Source of the DNA: Cryptomeria japonica
Lineage: Eukaryota > Streptophyta > Pinopsida > Cupressales > Cupressaceae
Length of the DNA stretch: 64,000 bases
Assembly: GCF_030272615.1 (NCBI RefSeq)
Contig: NC_081414.1
Span: forward strand, 658,144,292 to 658,208,291
Direction of reading: 5' to 3'
The position numbers and the translations under genes were made by a program. How positions within the stretch are numbered: position 1 is the stretch's first letter; every line of letters starts with the position of its first letter. The notes beneath the pieces were generated by a model. That model did not search any database and had not been told where the DNA came from. It was given only the letters and a program-made list of their open reading frames with translations. This document shows, in pieces, positions 1 through 13,760 of this stretch.

Positions 1-703
1 CTAACGTTCATATGGTCATCAAATTTAACCTTTTATATTTATGATGTCATCAATTTTTTGAAAATTTGGCAGACCCCTCTCATTGAGCTTTTTAATTTTG
101 CAGTTCAACTTCAAATGGCCATATCTTGCTCATTTTTGCTCCTTTTTTGGTGCAATTTTTTTTGAAATGGGCTAATTTTTCATGTACTTTCACGTGGTGG
201 CATTATTTTCTGATTTTTATGGACAAAATTTTCAGAAATATCAATTTTTAGTGATTGTACCTGTCCAATCCTTGTTTTTGCAACTTCCGGTACTCCATTT
301 GGACTCATACAAACTCCTTTTCATGTGCCATTTTTTTTTAAATTTCATAATTTTTCATCTACTTTCATAATCTCCTATCAATTTACAATGATTTTGAGTA
401 GAAATTGTACTTTCAGCATATGGTCTTTTTTGGCCAATTTGGCACTTGTATTGCATAGATCTATCTTTCTGGTCTTTTGCATTGTAGTTCTTAGCCTATT
501 GGGTTAGTTGTAAAACAAAATCAGAATTCCACCTTGTCATTGTTTACAAATGGCCTATTATACACGCATTGCATATAAAGTGCCAAAATTATCATTTTTT
601 TTTTATTATTATTATTTTTTGGGGGGTGGTACTTTGATTGATTGAATTTGGGGGGGTGTCTCTTTTACTTTTTTGCTCTTGTGTTCTTTTATCTTTTGCT
701 ACT

Positions 704-1745
704 ATGGGTTCTCCTAAGTTTCCTCTCTTAACTCCTCATAATTATGCTACTTGGAAAATTGATGCATGGAGTAAACTTATGGAAAAAGGACTAACTCATT
801 ACATTGATAGAACTATTGTTGCTCCTATTGATCCTATAGTTGATCATGTTGCTCACTTGGATTGGATCACTAAGTACATCATGGAAATTGGTACCTTAAG
901 AAAGTATGTATCAAAGGATCTCATCTTTCATATTGAGAAATGTACCTTAATTAAGGATGCTTGGCAAAAGTTTCAAGACTTGTATGGTCAAGTTGATGAG
1001 ATTAGGGGATATCAAATTAATAGTGATCTCACCATGTTAGATCCCAAGAACTTTGATAATAGACAAGATTATGTCACTAAGGCAAAAGAGTTGAGAGCAC
1101 AACTCGAGGATTGTGGCATTGATAAGAAGGATACTCAATTGATATTCAATTTGATGGGAAAACTTCCACCAGAATATACAACATTTGTTTCTAGTTTCCA
1201 AACCCATAGGATGACAATTGGTTCAAGCTACACAATTCCTATATTTGATTCTTTCGCCGAAATTTTAATGATGGAACAAACTAAGTTGATAAGCATGGGC
1301 ATTCTTAAGACTTCTAAGTCTCAAGCCTTAGTGGAAAATCAAGGGAACAAAGGAAATCAAGGAAAGGACAATTCAAACAAGAAGAAATGGCAATCAAATC
1401 CTAAGGACAAAGCACAACCTTCTCCGCAACAAGGAGACTCATCCTCTTCCAAGAAGGAACAACTCACCAAACAAGGAGAGACCTACTTGTGCCTATTGTA
1501 AAAAGGTTGGTCATGAGGAGCATTGTTTCCATTCTAAGAAGATTGATGAGCTCACACGCATCCTCAAAAAGCACAAGATTGATTTCCCTAATTCCTACAA
1601 GAAGGGGGATTCATCAACTTCCACTTCCTCACAATCAAAGGGGAAGGGGCAAGCATTCATGGCTTCTACAAGTGGGAAGAATCACTCTTTGGGACAAGAA
1701 AAGGAAAATATCTTTGTGCTACTACAAGTCATGATTCAAGGAGAT
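704..1745 (+). pseudogene. gag: copia Gag (UBN2-type) with zinc knuckle, frameshifted
   Basis: Gag packages retroelement RNA in cytoplasmic particles. I take the ATG at 704 (MGSPKFPLLTPHNY) because the copia-B copy begins at the matching Met; an ATG at 638 only adds a 22-residue extension. Residues 1-230 match the copia-B Gag, with shared blocks such as KLMEKGLTHYID and YGQVDEIRGYQI. The frame then shifts near base 1470. In the new frame a zinc knuckle follows (CAYCKKVGHEEHC, one residue shorter between His and the last Cys than usual), then a Ser/Lys-rich linker. The open frame at 1489-1734 is an out-of-phase reading of this stretch. Certain as a copia Gag, certain to be broken. Confidence 0.88.
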
Positions 1746-2175
1746 GACTTCTAGATTCAGGGGCTTCTCATCATATGGCATCTTCTTAGTCTATGTTTTC
1801 TACATTTGAGCCTTGCACCATGTCACATATTTTGATGGGAAATAATACATACATGTATGTGATTTTAAAAGGCACTATTGTCATTGGGGATAACTCCTTC
1901 AATGATGTTTTGTGTGTACTGCACTTGAAAAACAATCTCCTTTCCATCTCTCAAATCACACATGGGGCAACTAAGAGAATTATGGAGTTCACAACTGAGT
2001 CAGTTTTCATTAGAGACTTGGAGACTAGAGCTATCATTGTGACTGGGGTGGTTGATCATGCATCTCAGTTATACTCCTATTTAGATTTTGTTGATGAGGA
2101 TGATTTCACATATGATGATTCTACACATGATGATCACACTTGTAATGATTCAGATTTTGAGGAGAGCTTTGGGTA
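1746..2175 (+). pseudogene. copia protease and GAG-pre-integrase remnant
   Basis: Around 1750-1785 one frame reads LDSGASHHMAS, the active-site motif of copia aspartic protease. The open frame from 1793 continues with residues alignable to copia-B, for example NLLSISQITH against NLLSIYQITH. After about base 2090 it turns into an Asp-rich run and no longer follows copia-B. The HHCC zinc finger and the integrase core are absent. The frame shift between the active-site motif and the rest of the domain shows that it is not functional. Confidence 0.75.
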
Positions 2176-2930
2176 CTTGAACTTAGGGATTCTCACATGT
2201 GACCCATTCTTGAGCCTTGTATTTCATCTCCTCCTATTGATATCACATCACCTATTGCACCTGATGATGCAGCTAGTCCAATAGTTTTGCCTTCTTGTGA
2301 TTCAGTGTAGCAAAGCATATCTTGTCTTCCAGCTTCAGTTTCATGGGATGAGTACTTGACAAAGATTGCAGGTTTGTTTGTGGAATCCTACATTGCAGAT
2401 TTGGGAGACATCATTGATGACATTCATCTTCTCTTTGATGAAGATGATCCTTCTTTGATTTTTGTGAGGGAACACTCTAACCCTCTTATTCATTCTCTAC
2501 ATGATCATTCTTTTGAGGTTGACATTATTTTGGATTCTTATGTACAATAGTTGGAGGAGATCTCTTTATCCTTATAGGAGACATTTTAGTCTTTGGATAT
2601 TGTTCTACATTCTTCTCCACTAGATCTTGGAGTGCCTTTTTCAGCGGTGTGGAGCAGTTCACCACCTTTAGAGGGGGTATCTTTCATCATTGACATGGGG
2701 ACCCTTGAGTAGTTTTTAGAGACTTCTTTCATCATGATTTTTTTTCGTACATCTTCCCTTCATGATTGGGGAGACTTCATGGATACACCTTTGGTTTTGT
2801 TTCTTCCTAAGGGGAGGAACGTTGTTCAATGTTCATGGAGGAGTTTCTTCATTCATTCTCAAGCTTCTATCATTGGTGAAAATTCTACATTGAGGGGGGG
2901 CTACCTAGCTTCTCTTCTTCTCTCATATGG
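2176..2930 (+). other. Unexplained insert in place of copia pol
   Basis: This stretch sits where copia-B has integrase, RT and RNase H. It holds short acidic, Leu-rich open frames (2356-2550, 64 residues), then Ser/Leu-rich frames with stops. I recognise no domain. It could be captured host DNA, or old pol sequence decayed beyond recognition. Copia homology returns at about 2930 in the 3' UTR. Confidence 0.45.
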
Positions 2931-3190
2931 GGGGGACTTTTTCCTCACATGGGGTTTTGTTCCTCACATGCTTCTATGAGAGCTATCTTTTATAGTTTTT
3001 ATCTCTCTTTTGGGGGAAGGTTTTTTCCCATTGGGTTTTTCTCTCTTTCTCTGCTTTATGAGAGATTTCATTGCATTGGTTTGCATGCATTTGCATTTAT
3101 ACATGGGTACCTAACATGGCCTCATAGTCGGGACCCATCTTGCATTGCTTAGTTTCATTGTAAACTTAAGTGCATTCCCCTAAGTTGCAC

Positions 3191-3201
3191 TTAAGGGGGG
3201 G
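3191..3201 (+). other. Polypurine tract of copia-A
   Basis: TTAAGGGGGGG lies directly before the LTR start TGTTGGTG. The same tract precedes the copia-B 3' LTR on the other strand. It is the expected plus-strand priming site. Confidence 0.8.
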
Positions 3202-3673
3202 TGTTGGTGTAATTAATTATTCATGTTTGATATTATTACACCTTACTTAAGTTTACTTAGGATAATGCATTTTATAGTATTTTGGGTATGAGACACTTGG
3301 GTGTTTGTGCCACGTTGGGATAGTGTGTTGTAGGATATTTCCACCTTTTATGGTGTGATCTTGTTACTACTCTATCATATCCACTTATTATGGAGTGATA
3401 GTTCTACCTTTGGTGATCCACCTCGTGTGTAATATTATATTGTTTCTCCTACCTACCACACCTATTTCCTACCTACCCTTGTTTCTTATTGAGCTACATG
3501 TCATGTTTGTTCTCTCACATATCCATATAACAGGCTCATATTCATTCTATGTAACAACTATTGAACAATTGATTATTTATCTATTGATGAGAATACAGTT
3601 TATTCTTGTCCTATATTTTGTCTCTCTATTTTGTACTTCATCATTGAGCTCTTGATCTTGGCAAAATCTCACA
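3202..3673 (+). repeat. 3' LTR of copia-A
   Basis: It begins TGTTGGTGTAA and ends near GCAAAATCTCACA, about 472 bp. It matches the reverse complement of 57448-57894 along its length, with many substitutions. The terminal CAACA of copia-B is CACA here, so the right edge is good to a few bases. Confidence 0.8.
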
Positions 3674-6600
3674 GCCACCATTAAGGATATGGACACGCTC
3701 AGGCCTATGGAGACAAGTGGATTCAATATATTTTATCAAATTAACTCAACTCATTGAAGGGTATTTTAACATCATATGCATTCTCATAAACTCAAATGAT
3801 ACGATATCATCCCTTTCACATATAATTATCAATTAAACTTCATAACGATAATTCCATCTAATTAATTGCATTTAATAGAAGCATCAATGTTATCCCTCTA
3901 CAACTACAAGCATATATATTCCCTGAAGAGAGTCAACATCTCAACATCGTTAGTAAAATGATATGTCATTAAATCAAAATAACAAAAATTATGATTCATT
4001 GTTTTTAATCAGCTAATATAGTTAACATCACTTATCTCATTCTAATCATTAATAAAAACAACGTTTATATCCACATCTCTCTTCTAGCAATTCTAAATTA
4101 CAATGTTGGTCTATCTCAATCATCAAGCACAATAGGTCTAGATTATTTCATAGCAACAACCCAATAAGTCAAGTACCCAAAATAAATCATGCAATAGTTC
4201 TCACAACCAAGCACAAGAAAAAAGAAAACATCCTAATGCAACAACATAATCAAATCACCATAAATAAATCCAACACATACCTCATCTAGAACGATAATGA
4301 ACATATATCAAAATCGAGCTTAAGATGAACACTCAAAATCACATTCACCACAACAATTAAGAGTACAAAGAAAGATCAAACACCACAAAAAGATCCACAT
4401 CCAAACTACAAGAGACATAGTACATAGGCATGAAGCGAGGTTCACATAAAGATGTAATTCAAAGGAGTAGATGGGAGGGGCATTATAGAAAACTAACTTA
4501 AATGCAAGCTAAGACCTAAGTAAACTTAACATGTGAATAGGTTCCTACTAAAAATTAGATAGGAAATAACCATATTCACACTTATAATGTATACACATCA
4601 TAATAGGTAAACCCCATGCCACCAACATATCCAACCCAAATGAAATCATAAGCTATGTATAACAAATTTCCATAGAGAACATACACATCTAAGAAATCCT
4701 ACTGCGTTGATAATTCCAAATTTGAAATTGATCAAGGAATTTAAAGGTCCACCTTTAGAATCTTCTATAATGTGTAACCAATATCATGTAATACCAAGGA
4801 ACATCAAAAAAGATATGCATAACCTAAAAATAATTTTTCTACTCTATCACTCTCCCATTATAACTCTCCCAAGCTCTTTGCATTCAATAAAGGAAAGAGA
4901 TCAATTTTAAGCCATGTTGTCACCAAAAACCAAAAACATGACTTAAAAAATAGTTATTATGATATCTCTTCACAAACTAAACTCTAATTTTATGCCAATA
5001 GATATATCCAAGAAGAACAATACCAAAGAGAGATCCTACAAATCAAGGCATGTACCATGTCCTTTTATACACACCTCAAAATTCTTTAGTTATGATAAAT
5101 ATTATATACTTCATTAATCCCAAAGAGAAAAGAATTACCCACCTATAATGCCTACCAGCATGTATGTATCTCAAACCAAAGGAAAAAAAAACAAATAACT
5201 TATTTTAAAAACTAGGGAAATAAGCCAAAAACATCATCTAGACTTCTCACCAATGAATGACAACATAAATGAAATCATATGCATAGGGAGATAAGAATGC
5301 CAATCATGCCTAAAATGAGCACTCCAAACCTATGAAATTTAGCTCGAGATCCAAATCCATGAGAAGACAAATCATAAAACATAATGCATCCAAAAACAAT
5401 AATGTGCAATACCTCTCAAATGATTATCCATCAAGTTTACTAAGACTGAGGAATGAGAATGCTCCTCCAAGATAATCAATTCATCATGAATAAATTCAAG
5501 ATAAATATTCTCTATAGTCCATGTTGAAAATATCCAACCTAGGTGTAGGGTCTATAGTCTTCCTAATGAAATCTCATCAAATAGTAATCATATCAACAGA
5601 CTATCTTAATAAACAAGACATCTCATAGTCTTACCCAAATATCTAGTATGCAGCAACAATTGTAATTGATCAATGCATTGTAAAATCAAAATATATCACA
5701 AAACTCTCATGGAGCTCTCAAGCATGTGACCAATATACTTAATACCATGAGAACTATCTAGATCATTGGGTATGTGCAGGATCATGGTGGGCCAAACATG
5801 CCCTTAAGTGGCGATGAAAATTCAGAAAAATAGAGTTAGACAACTTGATGTAAAAATTTGAATAAGATATCAACATTATTTTAAAAATATGTAAGAATAG
5901 TTCATTTGTAGAAAATTGAATGTATTTTCTAAGCTACTAGTTTTTTTATGAAGAAAAAAAAAATCTATTTGACAAAAATTTGAAATTTCAATGCAATATT
6001 ACTAAAATTTTAGGAAAAAGATAAGCAGTAGGTGTCTATCTGACCACCCTAACCACAATCAAATCATAATTTTTTTTATAAGATTTTAAAAATGAGTAGA
6101 AGACTCATGTCTGGATGTTACACATATGTTTTTGTAATTTTTTTTATGTAATAATTAATTGTGATTCCTTTTTGTAAAAGAGAGAGAGGGGGGATGTCGG
6201 TTTTTCCAACTGATTACTACAAAATCCCTCTATGAGAGGCTAATCTCAATATTCAAGGCCTTGGATTAGTGAACCAACTGATAGAGTAATAACTAGGGAT
6301 AAGGAACTAGTCAAACTCTCTCCACTTTAGGCTCTGTTAAACTAAGGTGGGTATCCCTTACAATAGAATTTTTGAATATTTTCATGCTTATGTTACGCTA
6401 CAAAAAATATTTTCTCAAACTATTATGTGAGTCAGTAAACTTTAAACCCTATAGGATGCGGCCTTCATTCTTACATAATTCTGATCACAATGAGAACTAA
6501 CTATCATATATACTTGAAAATTAAAATTGATAAAATAAAAGAGTTACTATATTTTTTGATAAAAATTTCTCTGTCATAATCAACGGCACAACACCATGAT

Positions 6601-8845
6601 CAGTTACTTGTCCATTAGACTAGATATTACAATATAATATATGTAATTTATGCTTCATCTCTTTGCCTAATATGATTGATACTTGATATCAGTCACAACA
6701 TGAAATGAATTTCATAACTGTATCTCAACACTTGCTCTCTACATAGAATCCCTTTGAATAATGAGAGAAAATTTAATCCTCTACTTTAGAATAAGCTGAA
6801 ATTCATTCAAACTCATCAATATAGTGAAGAGGTATGAATCAAAAACCCTTGATTTCATTAATTCATATAAGATTCTAGATTTAAAAAAACATAAAGAAAC
6901 AACTTAGAAATGATTGAATTGGATTTCAAGATGTTTTTATATATAAAAATAAAAACATATGCACATATCCTTTGCAAAATTTTACCGCAAGTAGGACATG
7001 GGATTGAGTCAAAATATTGCACTACAAAATTTATGAACACTATTGCATACCGTTCAGCCTTGGTGAATAAACAGGCAGGCTTCTTTGAGAACTAATTGTA
7101 TTATATAATTTGTCTTGAGGAGGAAGAAGCTCCAGAATAAGTCCTTGATTATCCGAGCTTATAGAAAAATTGAGGGTGCAACAAGCTTTGGGCCTTTTAC
7201 AATACCAAAATTTAGGTAATCAACGGACATGAAAAATACAAACAACTTTTGGGCTTCCTAACATAGATAGACATTCCTCTCTTGTTCTCCACAAGTGGTA
7301 GGTGTTGGAGATGATCTAGAATACTCCTTTTCCTTGCTCAAGCTCCTTTATTAGGTTGCAAAGAGTGATAACCCTGCAGACCTATTTAATGCACAATGAC
7401 AAAGAGAAGCTTACAAATTCTTCTCAGAGATATACAATTAATAAGTAAGATAGAGATCAAGATATTTAGACACAAGTAAAGATTGGTGATTCAACCAAGA
7501 AATTCGCCATTTGATATATCCTACATTCGATATTGTATAATTATTTCCTCTGAGAACTTTCTCTTTCCAAAACTGGAGGATCCTCCCATTTCTAGGGTTA
7601 GGGTTTGTTTAAGCCTATTGAAGCAATAATCAAAACTTTGAAATTAGGCTCAGGCTAGAAATAGGGTAATCAAAGGCTTATACATAGTCAAGAAACACAC
7701 TGAAGTAAATATGAAGGATATAAGAAGTACGGAGAGAATATTGCAACAACCCTTATCACATTAACCCTAATTGTAATTGTGAGGAATTATAAAGAGATTC
7801 AAAGCATATCCAAAGCACTATAAATGTGAAATTGAGCAGAGCCATTGCTGATATAGCCAAAGAAATCTAGATCATTGAGTAATTGAATTCATTTGTTGTA
7901 GGAATTTAGGTTGGTGTGATGGCAAGACATAGCCATTAAAATTAACATTTGAACATTGGGGCCCCTACAACAAATTCTCGGTCAGTCAGCGACGAATGAA
8001 AACTTGGCACATAGAAACTTTATTTTATTTTGTATTCACTATCGCCTCTTCAAAAGTGTCTCCTTCTACCCAAGTTATAATATGAGAACATAGGACCCAC
8101 TCCCTTATTATGTGGCTCATCCAACCATTTTTCCATGCTCTTATTGGTTCAAGTGTCTTTCATCATCCCTTGTGGACCCAACCTTTTTCTATATGCTCTA
8201 AAGTTGGAGAGAATTGGTGATAACTCCTCTGTTGTAGGTTCAATTGTAGCTCCAACTCTGATCTTCCACTTGTTAACCTTTTAGCTAGCCTCAGCAAATC
8301 TAACACACATTACAAATTGGTATTGTGTTGACATCACCACATAGGTTGTCGATCATGGGGTAGCTTCCATTGGAGAATTAGGCTATCGAGATTTTTTTTT
8401 AACCATGGAATAATAGAACGTGTGTGCAAAAAGATCCTAAAAGTGTGATCGGTCGATATGAGACTTGTGAGGGGCCCACTGATATAGCACTATCAAGGAT
8501 CGAAGATCGCATGGAACAAATCTTGATGGCAATGAGAACTAATGAATTACACTTCCATCAAGTGGTGATAAGTTGACAAAGAAAGGGTGGGGCCTCTTTA
8601 TACATAAGTGAGACTTGACACCAAAAATAAGGATTGGTCGATTGGGCATTTTTGGAACTAAAGCATATGAAATGTGACCCAAAATGAAAAGGGACTTCGA
8701 GACCAAAGGGGATATTGCAACAGTATAAATGATGGGTAACAAAGACTAGGGTTTTGGGTTTATATGCTTTAGTCCAAAAACATTATAGGAGAAATAAACC
8801 TTATACCCATGGCAGACAAAAAAATTTTAAAATCATCCCAATAGG
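3674..8845. other. AT-rich intergenic DNA without recognisable genes
   Basis: I find no ORF longer than about 70 codons and no recognisable domain, RNA gene or LTR pair in these 5.2 kb. The sequence is AT-rich with poly-A and poly-T runs. Two telomere-like heptamers (TAGGGTTAGGG) sit near 7587-7605. Around 8490-8545 a short frame (IEDRMEQILMAMRTNE) looks faintly like a gypsy Gag N-terminus, but it is too short to call. Probably old transposon debris. Confidence 0.6.
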
Positions 8846-9775
<930 letters not shown>

Positions 9776-10564
9776 TCTCTCACTTTACCTCTCCATATCC
9801 CTTTCCCCTTCCCTCTCTCTCACTCTCACTCTCACTCCCCCTGTCTATATGTTATATGAACAAAATACTTTCTACCCCATGGGTAACCCTAGATTAACTA
9901 CATGGTAAGGCACTACAGTCTAAGCATGTCCATATTTTAGATTTGCATGCAAAATTAATTCACCGCTAATGCAATAATGTCACCTCACCGCATTACTTGA
10001 TTATTCTCCCTTTTTGAAAAACTAAATTTTGGAAACAAGAGCCACAAGTGGATAGTACATGCCTTTTGACATCCCTTTCATTTATATTTGGACAAGGAAG
10101 CTTGGTGTGAGTCATTAATTTCTTAATTTTCTATAGATTTTAAAATTTATAGTGGGATGCATGGAATGTGTTTGGATAATTTGTGTTTTCTAAGGATGTC
10201 GCCACCATCTCACTATCTTTTCACCACCTTGGCTTTGCACATGGATCTTTGGTTTACATCAGATCCTCAAGATTTCATTCTGACATGGGCTCTATACTGC
10301 TACCATTTGATTTTTTAGGCCTGGCCTATAAATCAATTACGTGCTATGACAAGGAAATCAACTCAAGCTAGCTTATGGGAGTAGGCACTTAGTTAAGAGA
10401 TTCTGCTATTTTTTCTTCCCTTTGGAAAAAATTTGGTCGATACACCCATTAGACTTGTGAGCTGAAGGCCACAACTAGCTTTCTTGGGAGAAATAAAAAA
10501 TAATAAGCTAATATGAATGGCCAAGTTAAAGCATGCCTTAGGAATTGTAGCCATTAAGTGGATT
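9776..10564. other. Minisatellite flank and unassigned DNA
   Basis: At 9776-9840 the composition flips from purine-rich to pyrimidine-rich (CTCTCACTCTCACTC), so the array end could pair with it as an imperfect inverted repeat. The rest is AT-rich. A 62-codon frame at 10183-10371 has no recognisable domain and may be the decayed upstream part of the ORF that follows. Confidence 0.5.
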
Positions 10565-11065
10565 TTGGGTGACAATTTCATTACTTGAGAGGACAAATAC
10601 AAAGTTAACATTGATATTACTTCCCCATTTGTGGCCTCTCTATTGGATCTAGGAGAGAATAAGGGTAAGATAATTCTACTCACCAAAGAGGTGTTTCCAA
10701 AACACCTACTCGGCAACCTGGATGCAATTGTGCATTCGGTGGTGATAGGCCTTGGTATTCCCACTATGATAGATTTGAGGTTTTACAATGATGTCGGCAA
10801 ATTAGTTCCATGGCTTCCTTTCCTTGGAAGATTTCACACTACCAATGTGGAGAAATACCATGAGAGGTTTGTTAGTGTTTTCCACTTTCTAATGCGGCTC
10901 ATGGGCATGGAGCCAATCTTTGGCTTATATTGGAGCACAAGCTTTCATAATCTCATTGCTCCACATGCTCCTATTGCTACTCTTGCAAACTTCCTAGTCC
11001 TCATTTCAATACCTCTAGCTGCTACTATCTCCTCCTCCAGTGATGATGAAGAAGAAGTAGATTAG
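10565..11065 (+). pseudogene. Orphan ORF of unknown function, acidic C-terminus
   Basis: The longest open piece starts at Met 10631 and codes 144 residues. The frame extends upstream to about 10592 before a TAG that would be CAG or GAG in an intact gene, and similar residues continue before it. It has a hydrophobic middle (FVSVFHFLMRLMG, then an Ile/Leu/Pro-rich stretch) and ends in SSSSDDEEEVD. I recognise no domain. An acidic tail after a compact domain is common in transposon-borne ORFs, but that is only a guess. No promoter or partner gene is visible. Confidence 0.4.
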
Positions 11066-11214
11066 GATTTTTTTCTTTTTCGCATATACTACATTGCTTT
11101 CTCTCATAGGCCTTGTAATGGTGAAAAAAGGGGTGATGAGGAGATCAAGGAAAATCTTTACCCTCCTCAATAAAGTAGTGAAAGTTTCATAAAGGATCCT
11201 CTTCAACCTCTCGC

Positions 11215-12382
11215 ACACATTAGATTAAAAGAGGGGGTTGAATTCACTATATCTAATATCAATAAAAAGAGATTAAATGCTAAGTCAATTGACAATGAAA
11301 TTGGAAAGTAAAGTAACCCCTCTTTTAGAATGGACAAGTTGAATTAAGCAATTTGAGACTGAGTGTAAAGATGGTTAAGAAATGATTATAACTTGAGATA
11401 TAAATGTGGGATGAAGTTGTGCACCTGGAATTAGTAGTAAAATGCCGAGACAAAGCTCCCTTATAAATTTGAGCGAAAGTTTTTGGGACTAAGTTGAAAG
11501 TGTACTTGGTTCTCCAAAAAATCTACACACCGAAAAGAGTTTTTAAATCTCTGAAAATGAAGCCTAAATCTACAAATACACTTGCACACCTGCAACCTTC
11601 ATACAGAAAAGAGAGGAAATTTTGTTGGGATTGGGGGTTTGCCTTTAGGTCAAACCTCAATTTTGGAATTAACCAAATGATGAAAAGTACTTGCAAGGAA
11701 ATGAAAGTAAATGACTGAAGTATTATTCACCTCAAGACAGGATGCAATTGAAATGTAGATAGAGTTGTTAGAAAGGATATGTAGAATTGAATGTCAAAAT
11801 AGATCTCCACTTCAATTGTTGAATCCTTGACTTGAATGCAACACCTAGCCTTGAAAGGAGACTTGAGATGCATAATGGATGCTTGAATGGACACTTGAAT
11901 CATTGATTTCACTTAGGATCCCAATTTCCACTTGTTGAACTTATGCATACCTTATTGACTTGATTGAACTTATGCATGCCTTCTTGACTTGATTGAACAT
12001 ATGCATTCCTTATTGACTTGATTGAACTTATTAACTTATAGGAGGGGGAAAATGTCTTATATACTTGTCAATTAGGGTTATTTGAATTATTTTACATCTT
12101 AGGCCAGCATAGAAAACCTTTTCTCGATTCTCATTTGATAAGATCAATGCAAGATTAATGCAAAGGGAGGCCAAAATAGTGCAAGGACAGGGGTGCCACG
12201 TGCCTATCCTGCCCTATTTCAAGACAGGAAGTGCTAGAGGAAAGTGCAGGATGCAAGGAAATGCATGTTTGAGGAGGTATGATCATGTCTCGAGTCTCTA
12301 GTCAGGCTTAGGGATTTGTTTCACCAATGTGAAGACCTGAATGCAGTCAAAAATTGCACAGTCACAATTTTATGATGCTACA
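11215..12382 (-). repeat. Putative 3' LTR of gypsy-1
   Basis: On the - strand a polypurine tract (AAAGTGGGGGCTAAA) is followed directly by TGTAGCATCATAAAATT, a typical LTR start, so the right edge at 12382 is well supported. The left edge is estimated from the motif AGAGGGGGTTGAATTC near 11230, which resembles the end of other LTRs here. No second copy is in the window to fix it. Confidence 0.55.
11934..12033. repeat. Three tandem units of about 34 bp
   Basis: The block TTGAACTTATGCAT, then CCTTATTGACTTGA, occurs three times with small changes. It lies within the putative gypsy-1 LTR. Confidence 0.85.
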
Positions 12383-12397
12383 TTTAGCCCCCACTTT
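12383..12397 (-). other. Polypurine tract of gypsy-1
   Basis: On the - strand it reads AAAGTGGGGGCTAAA, directly next to the LTR start TGTAGC. It supports the - strand orientation of the gypsy-1 fragment. Confidence 0.6.
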
Positions 12398-13145
12398 AGC
12401 TGGATTATAAGCGTACGCCCATACTATGAGTAAAGTAAAAGGAAACAAGATTGAAATACTTTCACCATGTCAAGGAGGCAAGATACACAAAGCCCCTATT
12501 GGACTAAGGATCTTACAACTTTGATTGACAAAGTAAAAGGGAAGATCAAAAGGGAGAAACCATGACTACAAGTAGTAAGGTTCCCCTCACTATGAGTCAT
12601 GAAAAATAAAAGATACCAAAAAATTACAAAGTAAGGTCAATTTCACTAAGTAACTTTAAGTATCAAGAACGAAAATATGAGCAGAGTGTATGCCCCAACA
12701 TTAAAGCAATCGTGCATGCCTTATCGAGAGTGATTACTTTAAGGTAGGATACACACAAGAGAGACAGAGAGGGTTCATGTTATCCCAAGGATTTAGCCCC
12801 CAATCGAAGAATAAACCAAAGGATAATAAACACAAAACACAAAGCACAAGGTAGTTTTGCTTTCCTTAGGGTCAGTATGTTGTATGATAACTCATGTATA
12901 TCATGTATATATATGCATAGAATAGTCGTCATTCCCCAAAGAAAGGAAATTACCTAGGAAGAAAGGGAAGACAAGTGTCTTTTGAGTCAAGATGAAAGAG
13001 ACTAAAAGAGATCTCAATTATTTGCATCGTCCTCAAGTAGACATTACTAGAGACAACAAATAGAATAACATGGATACACATAGAATAATGGTCACAAAAG
13101 AGAAAGAAAAGAGAGAGGGGTAGATGATCTACAGTGCTAATGTAG
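12398..13145 (-). other. Non-coding 3' part of gypsy-1
   Basis: Between the last coding remnant and the polypurine tract I see only short frames. A 91-codon frame at 12950-13225 (-) has no recognisable domain and overlaps the linker in another phase. Confidence 0.5.
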
Positions 13146-13760
13146 CTAGTGTAGCAAGACATCCACCTCCTGATCTTGCTGATCACTATTTCGGGAAGGC
13201 GGGAAACACGCCAGAGGAGCGACATTGAGCATACTAGATGTAGCTATCACAAGATCCAAACAAGGACTAGGCCCATGTGCTAAGTCACTTTGTTTGATTC
13301 TAGGAGCTAGGATTAAGGTTTTTGAAAATTTTGTAGATAAATGTTTATGAACATAAACATATTCATATTCACTATTAGAAGCATTAGGAGTTGTATTGCC
13401 ATCATGAATAACATTTTCACATATTCCTTCATCGAGATTTATAAAAAGAGGAGCTCTAACATTAATAGAAGTAAAACCATCACATGTTTTCTGCAACTTA
13501 TGATTTGGAGATTTAGGTTGAACATCTTGTTTAGGACAAAAGGGAATAATGTCAATTGTTGGTGTTTTGGGAGATTGAATAGTTTGAGAAATAACTTCAT
13601 GAGCTTTAGTGCGACGTTTTCGTCAGCGATCTCTCGCACAATGATTTCGTCAAGTCTTAGTGGAAGGCGGAGGAATATTTGTTGAAGGATAAATATTTTC
13701 ATCTTTGGTAATTGGAGGTTTAGGTTGAGGTCTTTTAGGTTGGACAAGAGGAGAGGCATG
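13146..13760 (-). pseudogene. gypsy-1 linker downstream of protease, frameshifted
   Basis: Two overlapping - strand frames (13439-13759 and 13146-13496) are successive phases of one degraded polyprotein. The correct phase is proline- and lysine-rich in its first half, as expected of the linker that follows protease in gypsy polyproteins. It contains stops. No RT motif follows. Confidence 0.5.

Larger units (their letters stand above)
1..3673 (+). mobile_element. copia-A: Ty1/copia LTR element lacking pol, 5' end outside window
   Basis: From base 1 the sequence matches, in the opposite orientation, the 5' leader, gag start, 3' untranslated region and LTR of the copia element at 57448-64000. 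The order here is leader (1-703), gag, a short protease and pre-integrase remnant, an unrelated acidic stretch, a 3' UTR (about 2930-3190), a polypurine tract and a 3' LTR. Integrase, reverse transcriptase and RNase H are missing: gag start to LTR is about 2.5 kb here against about 4.3 kb in the other copy. I read it as an internally deleted, non-autonomous member of the same family. The 5' LTR lies left of the window. Confidence 0.85.

Noticed and set aside
7587-7605. Telomere-like TAGGGTTAGGG
   Set aside because: Only about two degenerate units; this occurs by chance in AT-rich DNA and does not show an interstitial telomere.
8480-8560. Gag-like short frame (RMEQILMAMRTNE)
   Set aside because: Too short, and followed by stops in all phases; no LTR, primer site or downstream Gag core supports it.
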